Of a stretch of DNA of 64,000 nucleotides, positions 10,001 through 20,283 are shown piece by piece. The DNA is taken from NCBI RefSeq assembly GCF_034702125.1, contig NC_085860.1, positions 56,766,976 to 56,830,975 on the forward strand, written 5' to 3'. Made by a program: the position numbers and the translations under genes. Every line of letters begins with the position of its first letter. Positions within the stretch are counted from its first letter, which is position 1. This stretch comes from Engraulis encrasicolus (lineage: Eukaryota > Chordata > Actinopteri > Clupeiformes > Engraulidae). The notes below the pieces were generated by a model. That model worked only from the letters and a program-made list of their open reading frames with translations, did not search any database and was not told where the DNA came from.

Positions 10001-13000
10001 TGTTGTTGGACCGCCGCTGCAGATATCTTGTGTTAAAGGCATAACTTCTAAGAGGGTGGACGGATTTGCACCAGACCTTGGGTGGGAACACTATATAATA
10101 ATTTGTTCATGGACTGATTAGATTTGGGAGGCCAGGGCTTTTTAAGAATTGGACGACTTTCAACATGTCAAACTTTTGTTTGGCCCATAAATTATGAACA
10201 GGCTTACGGATTTGCTCCATTTTTTGTGGTAGCAGTCTATAAAAGGTACATGGACTGATTTGATACTGGAGGCCAAGAATAAACATGACAGACTTTGTTT
10301 GGCCCTCGACTTTTCAACAGGTAAATAGATCTGCAACAAATCTTGTGTGGTAACACTCTACAGTTAGGGCTGCCATGGTTGGTGGTTAAGGAGATTGGCT
10401 TTACTGTAGATCAAAGGGTTGCAGGTTCGAATCCCACGCCTCAACGCTCTATCTCTCTCCATGGCTGAGGTGCCCTTGAGCAAGGCACTGAACCCCCCAC
10501 TGCTCCATGGACTGTGAAAGTGAAAGACCACCTGGGAAACTCCAACTCCCAATGGAGTCAGTGGTACCCTGAGCATGGTGTAACCATGAGGATAATACAA
10601 TGTCTTGAAGCTATTTTAAATGAGCAAATGAGCTTTCAGGACTACGTATGGCCTGCCGCTTTCGATGATGTCATTAATAGTTCTTGAGCCAAATGCTGTG
10701 AAGTACGCATGTGAAGTCTGCCAGGCTTTAGACATTACTATTTTCAAAAAGTACGCAGTCGCAGGCCACTCGAAATTCAAGATGGCTGCCCATTTTCCAA
10801 GATGGCCACCATACAGATAAGAATTGGCAACTGAAACAACTATTCAAATGGCGATGCGAGCCCCAAAATTGTCATAGATACTCTTAAGCACACTTGTTTT
10901 GGAAAAAACATGAAGGCCACTTGAAATCCAAGATGACCACCCATTTTCCTAGGTGGCCACCATACATACTTGTATGTGTAAATGGTGACTAAAACATTTG
11001 TTGAAATAGTGACACAAGCATCGAACTTTGTACAAATACTCCTCAAACATGACCAAAGGATGTGGGTAAATTTGAAATACAAGATGGCTACTAATTTCCG
11101 AAATGGCCACCACAAGCATGTGTAGAAATACTGCAGGAAATACAGGCAATAATACAAGCGCCAAACTTTGTCAAATGAATTGTTGACATGAGTTCTTTGA
11201 AAAAGTATACAGTCCACTTGAAATTCAAGATGGCGACCTTTTCCCAAGATGGATACTTTACAGACCAGTAATGGATCTGGCTATAACTGAAACAATCGTT
11301 CATGTGATAAATGCATCCAACATGGCTCTTTAGACATTACACTTTTGAAAAGTACTTGGATTTCAGTATGATCAGCATGTGTACTTAATAATAGCGACAT
11401 GTTCACACATCTCACCACTTTGATGAAACTGAATCATCGTACATAATCGATAGGCAGTAAAACAAAAGCCTTTCATTTTTCAAAGCCATTTACATTTTCA
11501 CTTTCCATGGCATTTTGAAACCCCTGTCAACTAGATGAACCCGTCTGGCGGCAAAAGATTTTTGGTTGGTGCAAGCCTCAACCGTTGTGGTATTGCCAAA
11601 ACATGCTCCAGGCTCAAACCCACCAATGAAAACACAAGGAACTGTTGGGGTGTGTGCCTTGGCATACCAATGGAGACCGCAGAATGCCAAGTGGTAGCAA
11701 ATATCGTTTGGACAAGGCAATGCTAAAGCAATATGAACTACTAGCAACAATGGTTAGGTCCCAACCACAGTGTTCTGGTAACGGATATGAGCAAGCCCAG
11801 ACTTAAGTTTTCACAGTTTGCCCCGCAAGGCTAATTGGCTGTTGGAAATACCTCTGCAATGGATGGAAGAGTTCAGAAGACTGTACAGTACATCTCCACT
11901 CTTTGCCAAACCCCAGTCAGCAGGACTCTGTGTCTCTGTTTGGCACTGTATTGTCTGACTCTATATGCCTGCTTTGATAGGTATTCCCTTGTGTTTCCCA
12001 AGCTTGATCAGCACCGACCAACAGTACTTGATAATGATCTTGATGTCTTCGAGAGGTTTGAGATGTCAGGTCCATTTCAGTTGCATGTGTAGCAGACAGC
12101 CTTAAGCCGGGCATACACTGAGCGTTATTTTCGCTCATGGGTATTAAGCTCCTGCTCACACTGCATGATGGAATTTCACTATTTAAAAGTTCACATCTCA
12201 CAACTCATGTCCTCACACTATACGAGCCGACAGTCGATGCGAGCCAAATGCTTCCACTGCGCGACTCGACAGACATGTTTCCCCGGTCAGCAGAGGAGGG
12301 AACATGCGCACCTGAGGTGGAGATGAGGTCGCGCTCAACAGCGAATCGCACGGCCCTATTCATTTGTGCATGTGAAGTGTCAAATGGGGTCATAGGACTG
12401 CTTTAACTGTGCGATTTACGCACGAGCTACGACCAGGATTTCAAACCGTTTTGATTTTCTTGCGACCCTGCGATTGCACAATCGTGAGGCGAATTCGCTT
12501 GTCGTTACCCCATGTACACTGCACAATGCAAGACTCACGAGTGAGCAAGAAATCGGCCCAACTCCCAAAAAGTCGCGCGAGTGCCAAATCGGGGTAAAAT
12601 CGGGGCAAAAGTCGCCGAGCTTTACAAAGCCATTTCTCCAAGTCTTACATTACAAAGGGGGCGTGGTTGTCAGCATCAGGTACAGTAATTGCACCCATAA
12701 TTGGAACTGGTTGTGAGAAGGCGGATTGGAAGCGATACACAGGTGTGCTAAAATGACATCAACCTGTGCTTTAAATTAAGCCTAATTTTGACTGAGCAAA
12801 GGGCTATGCATAACGCCATGGATGCTTTGTCCAGTTATATACAGTCTATGGTATGAACAAAGTGGAGAAATACTGTACAGTCTTCTGTACAGGCCCTCCA
12901 CCCATTGCACATTTACCATTTATGATCATTTCTCAAATACCCTCAAATCAGAGATTATGAAAATGCAGTCATCAATGGTAGCCATCTTGGATAATAGGTG

Positions 13001-13524
13001 GCGATCTTGTGTTTAAAGTAAGCAAATTTTCCAAAAGGTCTAAGAAGTGTATGTACCATGTTTGATGCTTGTATCACAATTTGAATATTTTTTTCAAGTA
13101 TGTAACTGCTGCAGTAGTCCTACAGCTGCTATCATCGGGAATGGGCGTCTTATTGTTCTGTGTACAGTATTTCCTGTGCACTTCTGCACACTCCTGTACA
13201 CTTTCTTGTTTTAAGAAAACTGTGTAATTCGTTCGATAACGAGACAACGGATATTAGATCAGGGCTTCAATAACTATCATAATATTGCAAACACAAAATA
13301 CATTTCCTCTACCCATATCCCACACATATACATGCAAAATACATAGACTACTTCAGAAACCCATATTCATCAATACACACCAACATATTCTCCCTTCTCA
13401 GTCAATTGGAAAGTACTGAAGCGATGCTGGAAAACAAAGAATGGTGTAACGTTGTAGCTGGTGTTAATTTTTTGGAGTTGATAAACATACAAGCTCTTAC
13501 TGGACATAAAATGTTCAACCATGA

Positions 13525-13601
<77 letters not shown>

Positions 13602-16600
13602 TGTGTCCTGTTGTCCTCATCACGGTGCACAGAATGTTCTTATTACAAGTGTCTATAATTAATCATACCCCCTTGCTTAGAGTATCTTAAAACTAAGGCT
13701 GCAACGATTAGTCGACTAATCGTGACTAATCGACTATAAACATTTCTCGACAAGAATTTTCATTGTCGACTTATCATTTCCTTTAATTCAATGCTTTTTT
13801 ACTTACTTCACTAATGCTTTATTACTTTATCGAAGCCTAAAATTGCCTAGCATGAATGAATTGGACGTTGTATCTTGGAATAAATAAGCTACCATCCTGA
13901 TTTAAAGATCATTGTAAGCTGTAAGAATTTTTTCACTTCCCTGCGCAAGAGGCCGGAGGTTGGAGCAAGTCTTTTTTTTCACGACTAATCGTGACTAGAT
14001 CTATCGATTAGTCGACTATTAAAATAATTGTTAGTTGCAGCCCTACTTAAAACCATAAACCTGTGAGAAGCGGGAGACTCCAGTGGGTCTTGGATGGTGT
14101 TGTAATTTCTTTCCTGCAAGTGACATTTTTCGTAGCAGAAGTCACAACCACAGCTAATGCCACAATTGTATGGAATAAATTGATAGTATTTTGGATTATA
14201 TGAACATTCACATAAATGAAACATGTTGTGCAATCAATGAATTACCAACTTACCCACACAATAGTTACATTACCTGTGGTTGCCCCACGCAGACGTCTGC
14301 CTCTAACAACGTATGTGACCCATATGTGTTAATTCTTTATAAGTGACATGTCTGTAAGTGACAAGTGACATGCAACTATAGATTTTTTTTGTCAGAAACA
14401 TGTATATCTTCCATAAAATAACTCTGCTTGAAGTTGACATAGTTGAAAGGAAGAGTTGCTCAAAGGGATATAGTTTAGAGTGGTGGTAGTAGTAGATTTT
14501 GAAATGCGGTGTTCAGAACAACTGCATGCGCTTCAGAGGAAGAAGCAAAGTTGAATTTAAACAATTATGTTTTGTTAGTTTCATGTAAGATTCTAGTAAA
14601 AGTACCACTTATATGTTATGTTTCTTCATTTCAATAGAAACAAAATATTCCTAAGGATTACAAGATCACTGTAAAATTCATTCCGATGGAAGAGGTGAGT
14701 AATTGTTTATGTTTGTTTATAAGTTGTTTATAAATGTAAAACAACACATTTCCAAAAAAGTTCCTTTACATAGGTATCTGAAGTTGAGAACAAGATTGGA
14801 AATGGTTACATTTTTTGTTTTGAAAAGTAACACCGCTTTTAAAATTAAAATAAACAAATTGATGGGGAATGTTTGCGTTGATGGTGACAAAGTTATTCCT
14901 TTTTTGTGATCAAATGTTTGTTGAACAGTAAATTCAGAGCAAGATGGGAGGGATAGGGGAGATGTGACACAATAGACACACAAACAAACAAAAAAACACA
15001 ACTAGAAATGCTCTCAGAGAGACCTCTGCCAATGAAGCTGTTTGATAGAACATTTGACGATGTTACGTGCCCTTTTTTTCCCCAAGTCTTTCTGCCTTGT
15101 TTTTGTGGAGTTAGAAACTGGAATTTAAAAAATGCACAACAGTATCCTGCAATAGTGAAGAAACCTTTAAAAAACAACTGAAAATTTCAGCCAAATCCGT
15201 TCATAACTTTTTGAATTATCTTGCTGACAGACAAACAAACAAACCAACACTACCGAAAAGCATAACCTCCTTGGCGGAGGTAACTGTCAAGCTGCTGACA
15301 CAAAGCACGGGTCAATATGCCACTATTTTGGGGCTTAATACAGTTAAAATCGTTGGCTGGGGTTTATAAAGACAAGACAAGAGGGAATATGTTGCTAAGC
15401 TGTGTACAGATCCATTGACTTTCACTAGCTTAGCGACATGCTCCCTCTTTTAACTTGTCTTAAAGCAAGGCAACAGCTTACATGAAAAATAAGGCACTTT
15501 ACCACCTTTATAAACCCCAGCCAACGATTTTAACTGTATTAAGTCCCAAAATACTGGCCTAACCCTTTAAACAAAATCACAGGTGTAGGACTCCATCATA
15601 TCGCTCAGCGAGTCAGGAAGTTGCAGCCAAGAATCCAGAGCTTCGCCCCACTTATAATACAACCTTGCTGTAAATCGACATAAAAATCTTGTATGAACCT
15701 GTAGTATAAACTGCAGTACTATGCAAACTTCTCCATCATAAACCAAGTTTCTGTGACATCAGCATTTGCCAAAATAAGAACAGCATTTATTGTTCAGATA
15801 AAACATGAAACTACTAAATAGATGTAGTTAGTATGAGCTTTAGGGTAATCACACAATCTTCAATATACACTATGTATGCATGATGCATGGGAGAGGAAAG
15901 GGAGAGAGTGAGTGCTTGTAACAATTACTTAATATATCGACTAGACTAGACTAGATGAGATGCACAGTGATACTAGTAGTCAAAATATCCAATTAACAAT
16001 TGTTGGTCGGATGACACTAATGAAAAGATAAATGTACAGAAATTATTAAACAGATTTTGACTAATTTATTCATTCAAAAATATGGTATGTCACAACTGAA
16101 ATAAACATCATCTGCCGCCCCCAAGATATGCTGGTAGAAAGAATAACCCAAAAATGCAAGTGTATTGCATTATTATAACAAACATGTATATTTTCTGATT
16201 TAAGGTGTCAAAAGGAATTGATAGACACGGAGAACGCAATAAGGTAAGGCATACTTTATGTCAAATGCAGTGGGGTGCCTGCTTACCTGGGTGCCCGGGA
16301 GCAGTCTAGGGTTAGGTGCCTTCTCAGTGACACTTCAGCCATGCTCCACTTTGCAACACACTTTGCATCAAACCATAAGGCCTGTCAGCTCCAATAATAT
16401 AAAAGTATATAGTTTACAGTATTCTAACAAAGTTGTTCCTAGTGCTCAAAGCACTTTTGCACATCTTTTTTTTTTTAAAAGTGACTTGTACAACCCGACT
16501 CCCGTCATTCAGGGAGATTTGATTATTAGACTGAGATGCCTTGAGCATGGCATCATCCCAGAGCACTGCTCCCCAGGCACCATTGTTATGGCTTCCCCCC

Positions 16601-18674
16601 ATTTCATGTACAGAATGTGATGGGTGACATGCAGAAGGTACATTTTATTTCATGCCCTGTGAAATGCTGTGCATGATGTAAGCACAGTGACCCTCAGTTA
16701 TCAAATGAGCGCAAAGGAAACGGACAGAAATTGAGAGTCATGTTCATATCTCCACAAATTACGTGTGTATTATTTACTGCACCAATTTGATTGTGAGTGC
16801 AGACTAAGATAAATAGTAGATCTGAGATTGTGCATGTGTTTTTATGACACCAGAGATTTTGACATGTGGTGACTTGGTTGTAGATCTTGGTTGTAGTTCT
16901 AAAAGAGCTGTAGTTCTTAAATAATTGGCTGGCAGCTATTTTCAAAGCAGAGCAACCCACATTGCCAGAATATATTCAGCATTTCAGTTTTTTGCTGACA
17001 TATTTGCTCAATCTCCTCTCTTATCCTCTCTCCTCCTTAAGCTCACCATATTTCAGATCAGCATAAAATCTGTTTCAATAGTGGCCCTTTGCACATTTAC
17101 AGTAAACTGCAGACCGAAATAAGCACACTCAATGGAGTCAAAATTGTTAAATGTAAGCATTGTTTGGTATAAAATATACAACATTATACAGTATAATGTA
17201 TATACAGTATAAAGTGACACTTTGTTTAAGGCTTACATACAGTATAATAATAGTAGTGCACTCAGAGAGTGCAGACCTCTGCCAAGGAAGCTGTTTGATA
17301 GAACATTTGACTATGTTACATCTTAATTTTTATTCAAGTCTTTCTGTATTGTTTTTGTGGAGTTAGAAACTGGAATGTTAAAATTCGCCTGATTCACTTA
17401 TTCCCTTTGTCATTTCCAGTAACTCCACAAAATGTAATCAAAATCCTGCTAACAGACAAACAAACCAACGCGACCGAAAACATAATCTCCTTGACGGCGG
17501 TTATAATGCAATAGCCTACAATACATTTTAACATAGTGTGTAGACGTACTGCAGTGGGGTTGTGGAGAGAAGGGACTGCCAGCATTAAACCTTCAACATA
17601 CTTTCATATTATGTAACCATTCCATAAATTGTTAGGTAAACGTATTCACTTGCATGGTTAGTAAATATACATTTTTCATGTGATTTTTCACATTTTAAAA
17701 TGTAGCAGCCACTGATGGTCACACTTAAACATTCTTACCCTGCCTGCCTCCCAATCACTTGATGTGCCTGTTTTCACTCGCTGAAGACATTTCAGGAGAC
17801 TCGAGCACTGGGATTGTGTGATGAAACTTGAATGCACGGTACAATTAGGCCTGTTGCCCGATCATTGTCAGGTCATTCATATTCTTGAGAGCTTCAGAAA
17901 GGTTCTATTGCAGCGACTTGATGGGCCCAAATAGAACAAAATGTATGTTGTTTACACTACAAATGAAAAAAAATGTCTATATGATGATTTATTTGTGTAA
18001 CTTAACTCATTATTTGTTTTTGTTTTTTTTTGCACAGAGTGGCTCGTGCTGGGTGAAGCTAAATGTATTTAACTTGGAGGAAAGTCTAAGAGCCTTGGCT
18101 CGTAAATTTGGAAACATTTCCTCAAATAGAGATCATATTAACACATTCATACAGATCCTACGAGAGATGCGGTATCACATTGGTCATGCTGTGTTGGTAA
18201 GTTCTGCAAACTACATTAAAAAAGTCCTTTCACCCTCAACCAGTGGGGGCCCTGACGTTAAGTACAAATTCATTAAAATGCTATCCATTGTATCTATCTA
18301 AAGGATGACGCAATGCTGGAGTTTCAGTGCCACTACAGGGAGGAGAAATGGCCGACCCTAGAGTATTTCGAATTTGTTGAATATTTCTTTAAAATAGCAA
18401 ATTCTTCAAGAGAAGAAGAGGAAGATTGTGAATCCCCACCCTGTCCCACAGTAGAGGTTACCACATCTTCTACATCTACATCGTCTTTTATCCCAAAAGG
18501 TACCTAAATATCACAATGTATCGCTACTTTCTCCATTACTAGTGATGGCAGAAAAACTTTTTTTTTTAACATACACTATGCCACTATGGTATTATTCCCC
18601 TTCAACAACATGTATTTTACAGTATAAAGCACAATATCACAATCATACAATTGACTCAAAGTGCTTTTAAATGA

Positions 18675-18770
<96 letters not shown>

Positions 18771-20283
18771 ATTCACACACCTACTCTGGAGGGCTGCTGT
18801 ATGCCGCCAATTGTCCGGGTAGTGAGTGCTGCCCAGAAATAACTCACATGCTAATCAAAATGATTTCAAACGGTTCACCTTGCCTTTGATTTTGACTTAA
18901 GCTCACAAAATGGGTTGACAAATTGCACATCTTTTCAAAACAGGTTCATAGCACTGTTTGCATAGTGTAAGAAACTCAGCATATTGAACAATTCCTGTTT
19001 TGTGTCAGTATTTAAAGTATATGTATGGTTCATGTCCAATATCTTGTAGGAGTGAGTGATTTCAAAATACTGTTTTGATTTTGTTTTAGCAGTATCTGCT
19101 AATCTGCCTCCTTCCGGAGCAGGAAGACTAAACAAAGGTATGAAACCACAGTCTCATTTCACAGCATAAGGTATATATACCATAGTTTAAAAGTTATATT
19201 TTAACAATCAAACAGTGAAACAACTCCATAAACAATTATCAAAGTATAAATGACACACAAACAAACAAAACGAGCTGAAATCTTTGACTCAATTTAACAA
19301 TAACAGTATAGAGTGCACAACAGATTCAGAACAACTTTCATAAATCTCACAAGGCTCTCATGGCTGTTACAAGACATGAGTCAACATTGAGCATTCCATA
19401 AATTTGAAAGGCCAAATGACAAAACCCTATGTCTCACTGGAGCAGATTTGTTTTCTGATTGGTTGCTAGATATGCAGTAAAATGGTTTCTGCCAGGTCCA
19501 CTTGTCTGAAGAAATCTGAAATCAGCTTTTTATTTACCAAACACTGTTTTATTGGTAAACACGCATCATCTTCTCTGTTACACTGTGTAGCTATCAGTTG
19601 ATTTCATGTCAATAGCCGCATTTACATGGGCACCTTTAACCCGACTTGATGTATAAACCGATTGAAGTATGCATCATGTAAAAAGTAAAAGCAAATCAAA
19701 TCTTTAAATCTAAAATGTTTCAGTATATTAGGTGGTTTAGAATGTTTATAGAACAGCATAACAATGAACCTACCCATGTAAGCTGTTTGATTAAGCCAGT
19801 GGTTGTCATCCTTTTTTGAACAAACACTCACTTGTCCTCATCATAAACCTACCAACTTGACCTCATCATATGCTCAAAAGTCTGATGCAATAGCTTCTCA
19901 CCATGTACCTTGTTTCTGCAGACAAAACAGAGTGGGTTTCTCCAGAACATGTAAAGATGAGCCTTTTATCACTTCTACTTATCCCAGTCATTGCCATTAT
20001 GCTTCTCTTTGCATGGAAGGTAAGTTTCACAAAATGCTCTGTAGAACAACTGGGCATTTTTGTTGTTGGCCTATTGCATCAAATGTCAACGTTTTATTAT
20101 TCAGTTATTAATGAAATGTTATTTCTTTGTCTGTTTTTTTTATTTTTGTTTGTTTTTTAACAGATGAAATCTAGAAGGCAGTCCACGCCGCCGAGCAAAG
20201 ATGAAATAGATGAAATAGATGCTATCAAAGAAGTAGATGACAGCTCACCACATTTACAAAAGGATGTTTGTGAAGAAAAGTAA
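6991..20283 (+). CDS. kitlg: Kit ligand / stem cell factor, multi-exon gene (first coding exon not found)
   Basis: Exons 6991-7098, 14638-14694, 18038-18196, 18304-18499, 19090-19137, 19922-20019 and 20164-20283 join in one frame and encode about 261 residues. Kit ligand is a type I membrane cytokine that binds the Kit receptor tyrosine kinase; in fish it serves pigment cells and germ cells. Seen: a hydrophobic signal segment (YFYLLMFVAIAA), a cytokine domain with IPKDYKITVKFIP and CWVKLNV, N-glycosylation sequons in NISSN and NSS, a Ser/Thr-rich stalk, one membrane helix (MSLLSLLLIPVIAIMLLFAW) and an acidic tail. Exon phases match the mammalian gene. The short first exon (about 5 codons in mammals) was not identified and lies upstream or outside the window. 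Which teleost paralogue (kitlga or kitlgb) cannot be settled here. The gene converges on tmtc3, as in human. Confidence 0.9.
7802..7995. repeat. GT-rich imperfect simple repeat
   Basis: TGTGTGTG-rich, irregular sequence in kitlg intron 2. Apart from this and the mobile elements listed below, the intron (7,099-14,637) shows no conserved-looking block. Confidence 0.5.
8092..8499. mobile_element. MITE family C, copy 1 (TTAA ends)
   Basis: About 408 bp bounded by TTTAAAGGACCAGTTCAGTC and ACTGAACTGGTCCTTTAA, so TTAA stands at both ends as in piggyBac-type insertions. It is about 90% similar by eye to the element at 42,607-43,011, which was later split by a Penelope-like insertion. It has an internal poly-T and no ORF. 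Confidence 0.75.
8534..8874. mobile_element. hAT-type MITE with 8-bp target duplication
   Basis: Inverted ends CAGTGTTTCTCAAC and GTTGAGAAACACTG are flanked by ATTTAGAG and ATTTAGAC (7 of 8 bases identical), the hAT signature. Non-autonomous. A truncated sister copy starts at 793. Confidence 0.82.
9656..9839. mobile_element. hAT-type MITE, 184 bp
   Basis: Inverted ends CAGGGCTCTAAAT and ATTTAGAGCCCTG have identical flanking 8-mers, CTCACTGC. It contains repeated CTAGT/CCAG words but no ORF. Confidence 0.88.
10366..10600 (+). mobile_element. tRNA-derived SINE
   Basis: A-box-like TGGTTAAGGAGATTGGC and B-box GGTTGCAGGTTCGAATCCC are followed by a body with TGAGGTGCCCTTGAGCAAGG and GGAAACTCCAACTCCCAATG. 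It shares its head with the fragment at 58,688-58,785. It is not a functional tRNA gene, since no clover-leaf closes. Confidence 0.75.
10640..11370. repeat. Degenerate ~150-bp tandem array with AAGATGG motifs
   Basis: About four units each contain TGAAATTCAAGATGGC-like and TTTCCAAGATGGCCACCA-like words, with ACTTTGT and AAGTAC words between them. Unit similarity keeps frames open on the minus strand (up to 135 codons), so those ORFs are a repeat artefact. Related AAGATGGCCGCC sequence stands at 24,815-25,000. Confidence 0.6.
12105..12625. mobile_element. MITE family B, copy 2
   Basis: It starts AAGCCGGGCATACACTGAGC and follows the copy at 2,681-3,214 through its body. Several short open frames cross it but share no codon pattern with any protein I recognise. 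Confidence 0.65.
13526..13606. repeat. (GT)n microsatellite
   Basis: About 80 bp of near-perfect GT in kitlg intron 2. Confidence 0.97.
13694..14045. mobile_element. hAT-type MITE with GATTAGTCGAC termini
   Basis: The termini are TAAGGCTGCAACGATTAGTC and an inverted GTTGCAGCCCTA. Flanking 8-mers CTTAAAAC are identical. Sub-terminal GATTAGTCGACTA palindromes recur at both ends. Non-coding. Confidence 0.85.
14638..14694 (+). CDS. kitlg: kitlg exon 3 (cytokine helix A region)
   Basis: Acceptor TTTCAATAG, donor GAG|GTGAGT, 19 codons, phase 0-0. It reads KQNIPKDYKITVKFIPMEE, matching human LPKDYMITLKYVPGM. This is the strongest single match to kit ligand. Confidence 0.93.
15001..15292 (+). repeat. 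RTE-like LINE 3' end, copy 1
   Basis: It runs from CTCAGAGAGACCTCTGCCAA to CCTCCTTGGCGGAGGTAA and includes ACAGACAAACAAACAAACCA. A second copy lies at 17,258-17,505. Such ends belong to 5'-truncated non-LTR elements; the family name is a guess. Confidence 0.5.
15309..15567. mobile_element. MITE with ~60-bp inverted ends
   Basis: The left arm contains CAGTTAAAATCGTTGGCTGG and GGTTTATAAAG. The right arm has the inverse, CTTTATAAACCCCAGCCAAC then GATTTTAACTGTATTAAG. The central ~130 bp is unrelated. It lies in kitlg intron 3 and has no ORF. Confidence 0.75.
16205..16243 (+). CDS. kitlg: Candidate 13-codon cassette exon of kitlg
   Basis: A 39-nt segment is bounded by TTTTCTGATTTAAG on the left and AAG|GTAAGG on the right. 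It has no stop in the gene frame and would add VSKGIDRHGERNK between exon 3 (ending IPMEE) and exon 4 (starting SGSCW). Length divisible by 3 and phase 0-0 keep the frame with or without it. Mammalian kit ligand has no such insertion, so it may be a lineage-specific or alternative exon, or chance. Confidence 0.35.
16258..16625. mobile_element. Probable degenerate SINE
   Basis: Words such as GCAGTCTAGGGTTAGGTGCC, TCAGTGACACTTCAGCCATG and AGCACTGCTCCCCAGGCACC resemble the bodies of the SINEs at 4,848 and 10,366. No intact A/B boxes remain. The 120-codon frame across it is therefore spurious. Confidence 0.4.
17258..17505 (+). repeat. RTE-like LINE 3' end, copy 2
   Basis: It repeats the 15,001-15,292 sequence: CTCAGAGAGTGCAGACCTCT, AAGCTGTTTGATAGAACATT, then ACAGACAAACAAACCAACGC and CTCCTTGACGGCGG. 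It lies in kitlg intron 3. Confidence 0.5.
18038..18196 (+). CDS. kitlg: kitlg exon 4 (cytokine core helices)
   Basis: Acceptor TTTTTGCACAG, donor TTG|GTAAGT, 53 codons, phase 0-0. It holds SGSCWVKLNVFNLEESL and RKFGNISSN, aligned to human SHCWISEMV and DKFSNIS. The cysteine matching human mature Cys43 is kept. The position matching Cys89 falls in EMRYHIGHAV, which has no cysteine. Confidence 0.93.
18304..18499 (+). CDS. kitlg: kitlg exon 5 (last cytokine helix and stalk)
   Basis: Acceptor CTATCTAAAG, donor AAAAG|GTACCT, 196 nt, phase 0 in and 1 out. It encodes FQCHYREEKWPTLEYFEFVE and IANSSREEEEDCESPPCP, then a Ser/Thr-rich stalk. The cysteine in EEDCES probably corresponds to human Cys138. 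The preceding intron is only 107 bp. Confidence 0.93.
18679..18780. repeat. (CA)n microsatellite
   Basis: About 90 bp of perfect CA plus an imperfect end, inside the kitlg intron between exons 5 and 6. Confidence 0.97.
19090..19137 (+). CDS. kitlg: kitlg exon 6 (juxtamembrane cassette, NAGNAG acceptor)
   Basis: Forty-eight nt, phase 1-1, so skipping it keeps the frame. It reads AVSANLPPSGAGRLNK with donor AAAG|GTATGA. The position and phase correspond to mammalian exon 6, which carries the main shedding site and separates soluble from membrane-retained isoforms. The acceptor is TTTTAGCAG: use of either AG gives 16 or 15 codons. I cannot identify a protease site in the short fish peptide. Confidence 0.8.
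19922..20019 (+). CDS. kitlg: kitlg exon 7 (transmembrane helix)
   Basis: Acceptor TTGTTTCTGCAG, donor AAG|GTAAGT, 98 nt, phase 1 in and 0 out. It encodes DKTEWVSPEHVK followed by the 20-residue hydrophobic helix MSLLSLLLIPVIAIMLLFAW and a lysine. Confidence 0.92.
20164..20283 (+). CDS. kitlg: kitlg exon 8 (cytoplasmic tail, stop TAA)
   Basis: The acceptor is a T tract ending AACAG. It starts MKSRRQSTPPSK, a basic stop-transfer followed by the acidic DEIDEIDAIKEVDD, and ends VCEEK with TAA at 20,281. The same bases form a weak donor, AAAA|GTAATG, so the tail may also splice onward (see the candidate at 23,290). Confidence 0.85.
   Translation: MKSRRQSTPPSKDEIDEIDAIKEVDDSSPHLQKDVCEEK

Noticed and set aside
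10840..11247. Minus-strand 135-codon frame
   Set aside because: It lies wholly in a degenerate tandem array; repetition of a stop-free unit explains it and no domain is recognisable.
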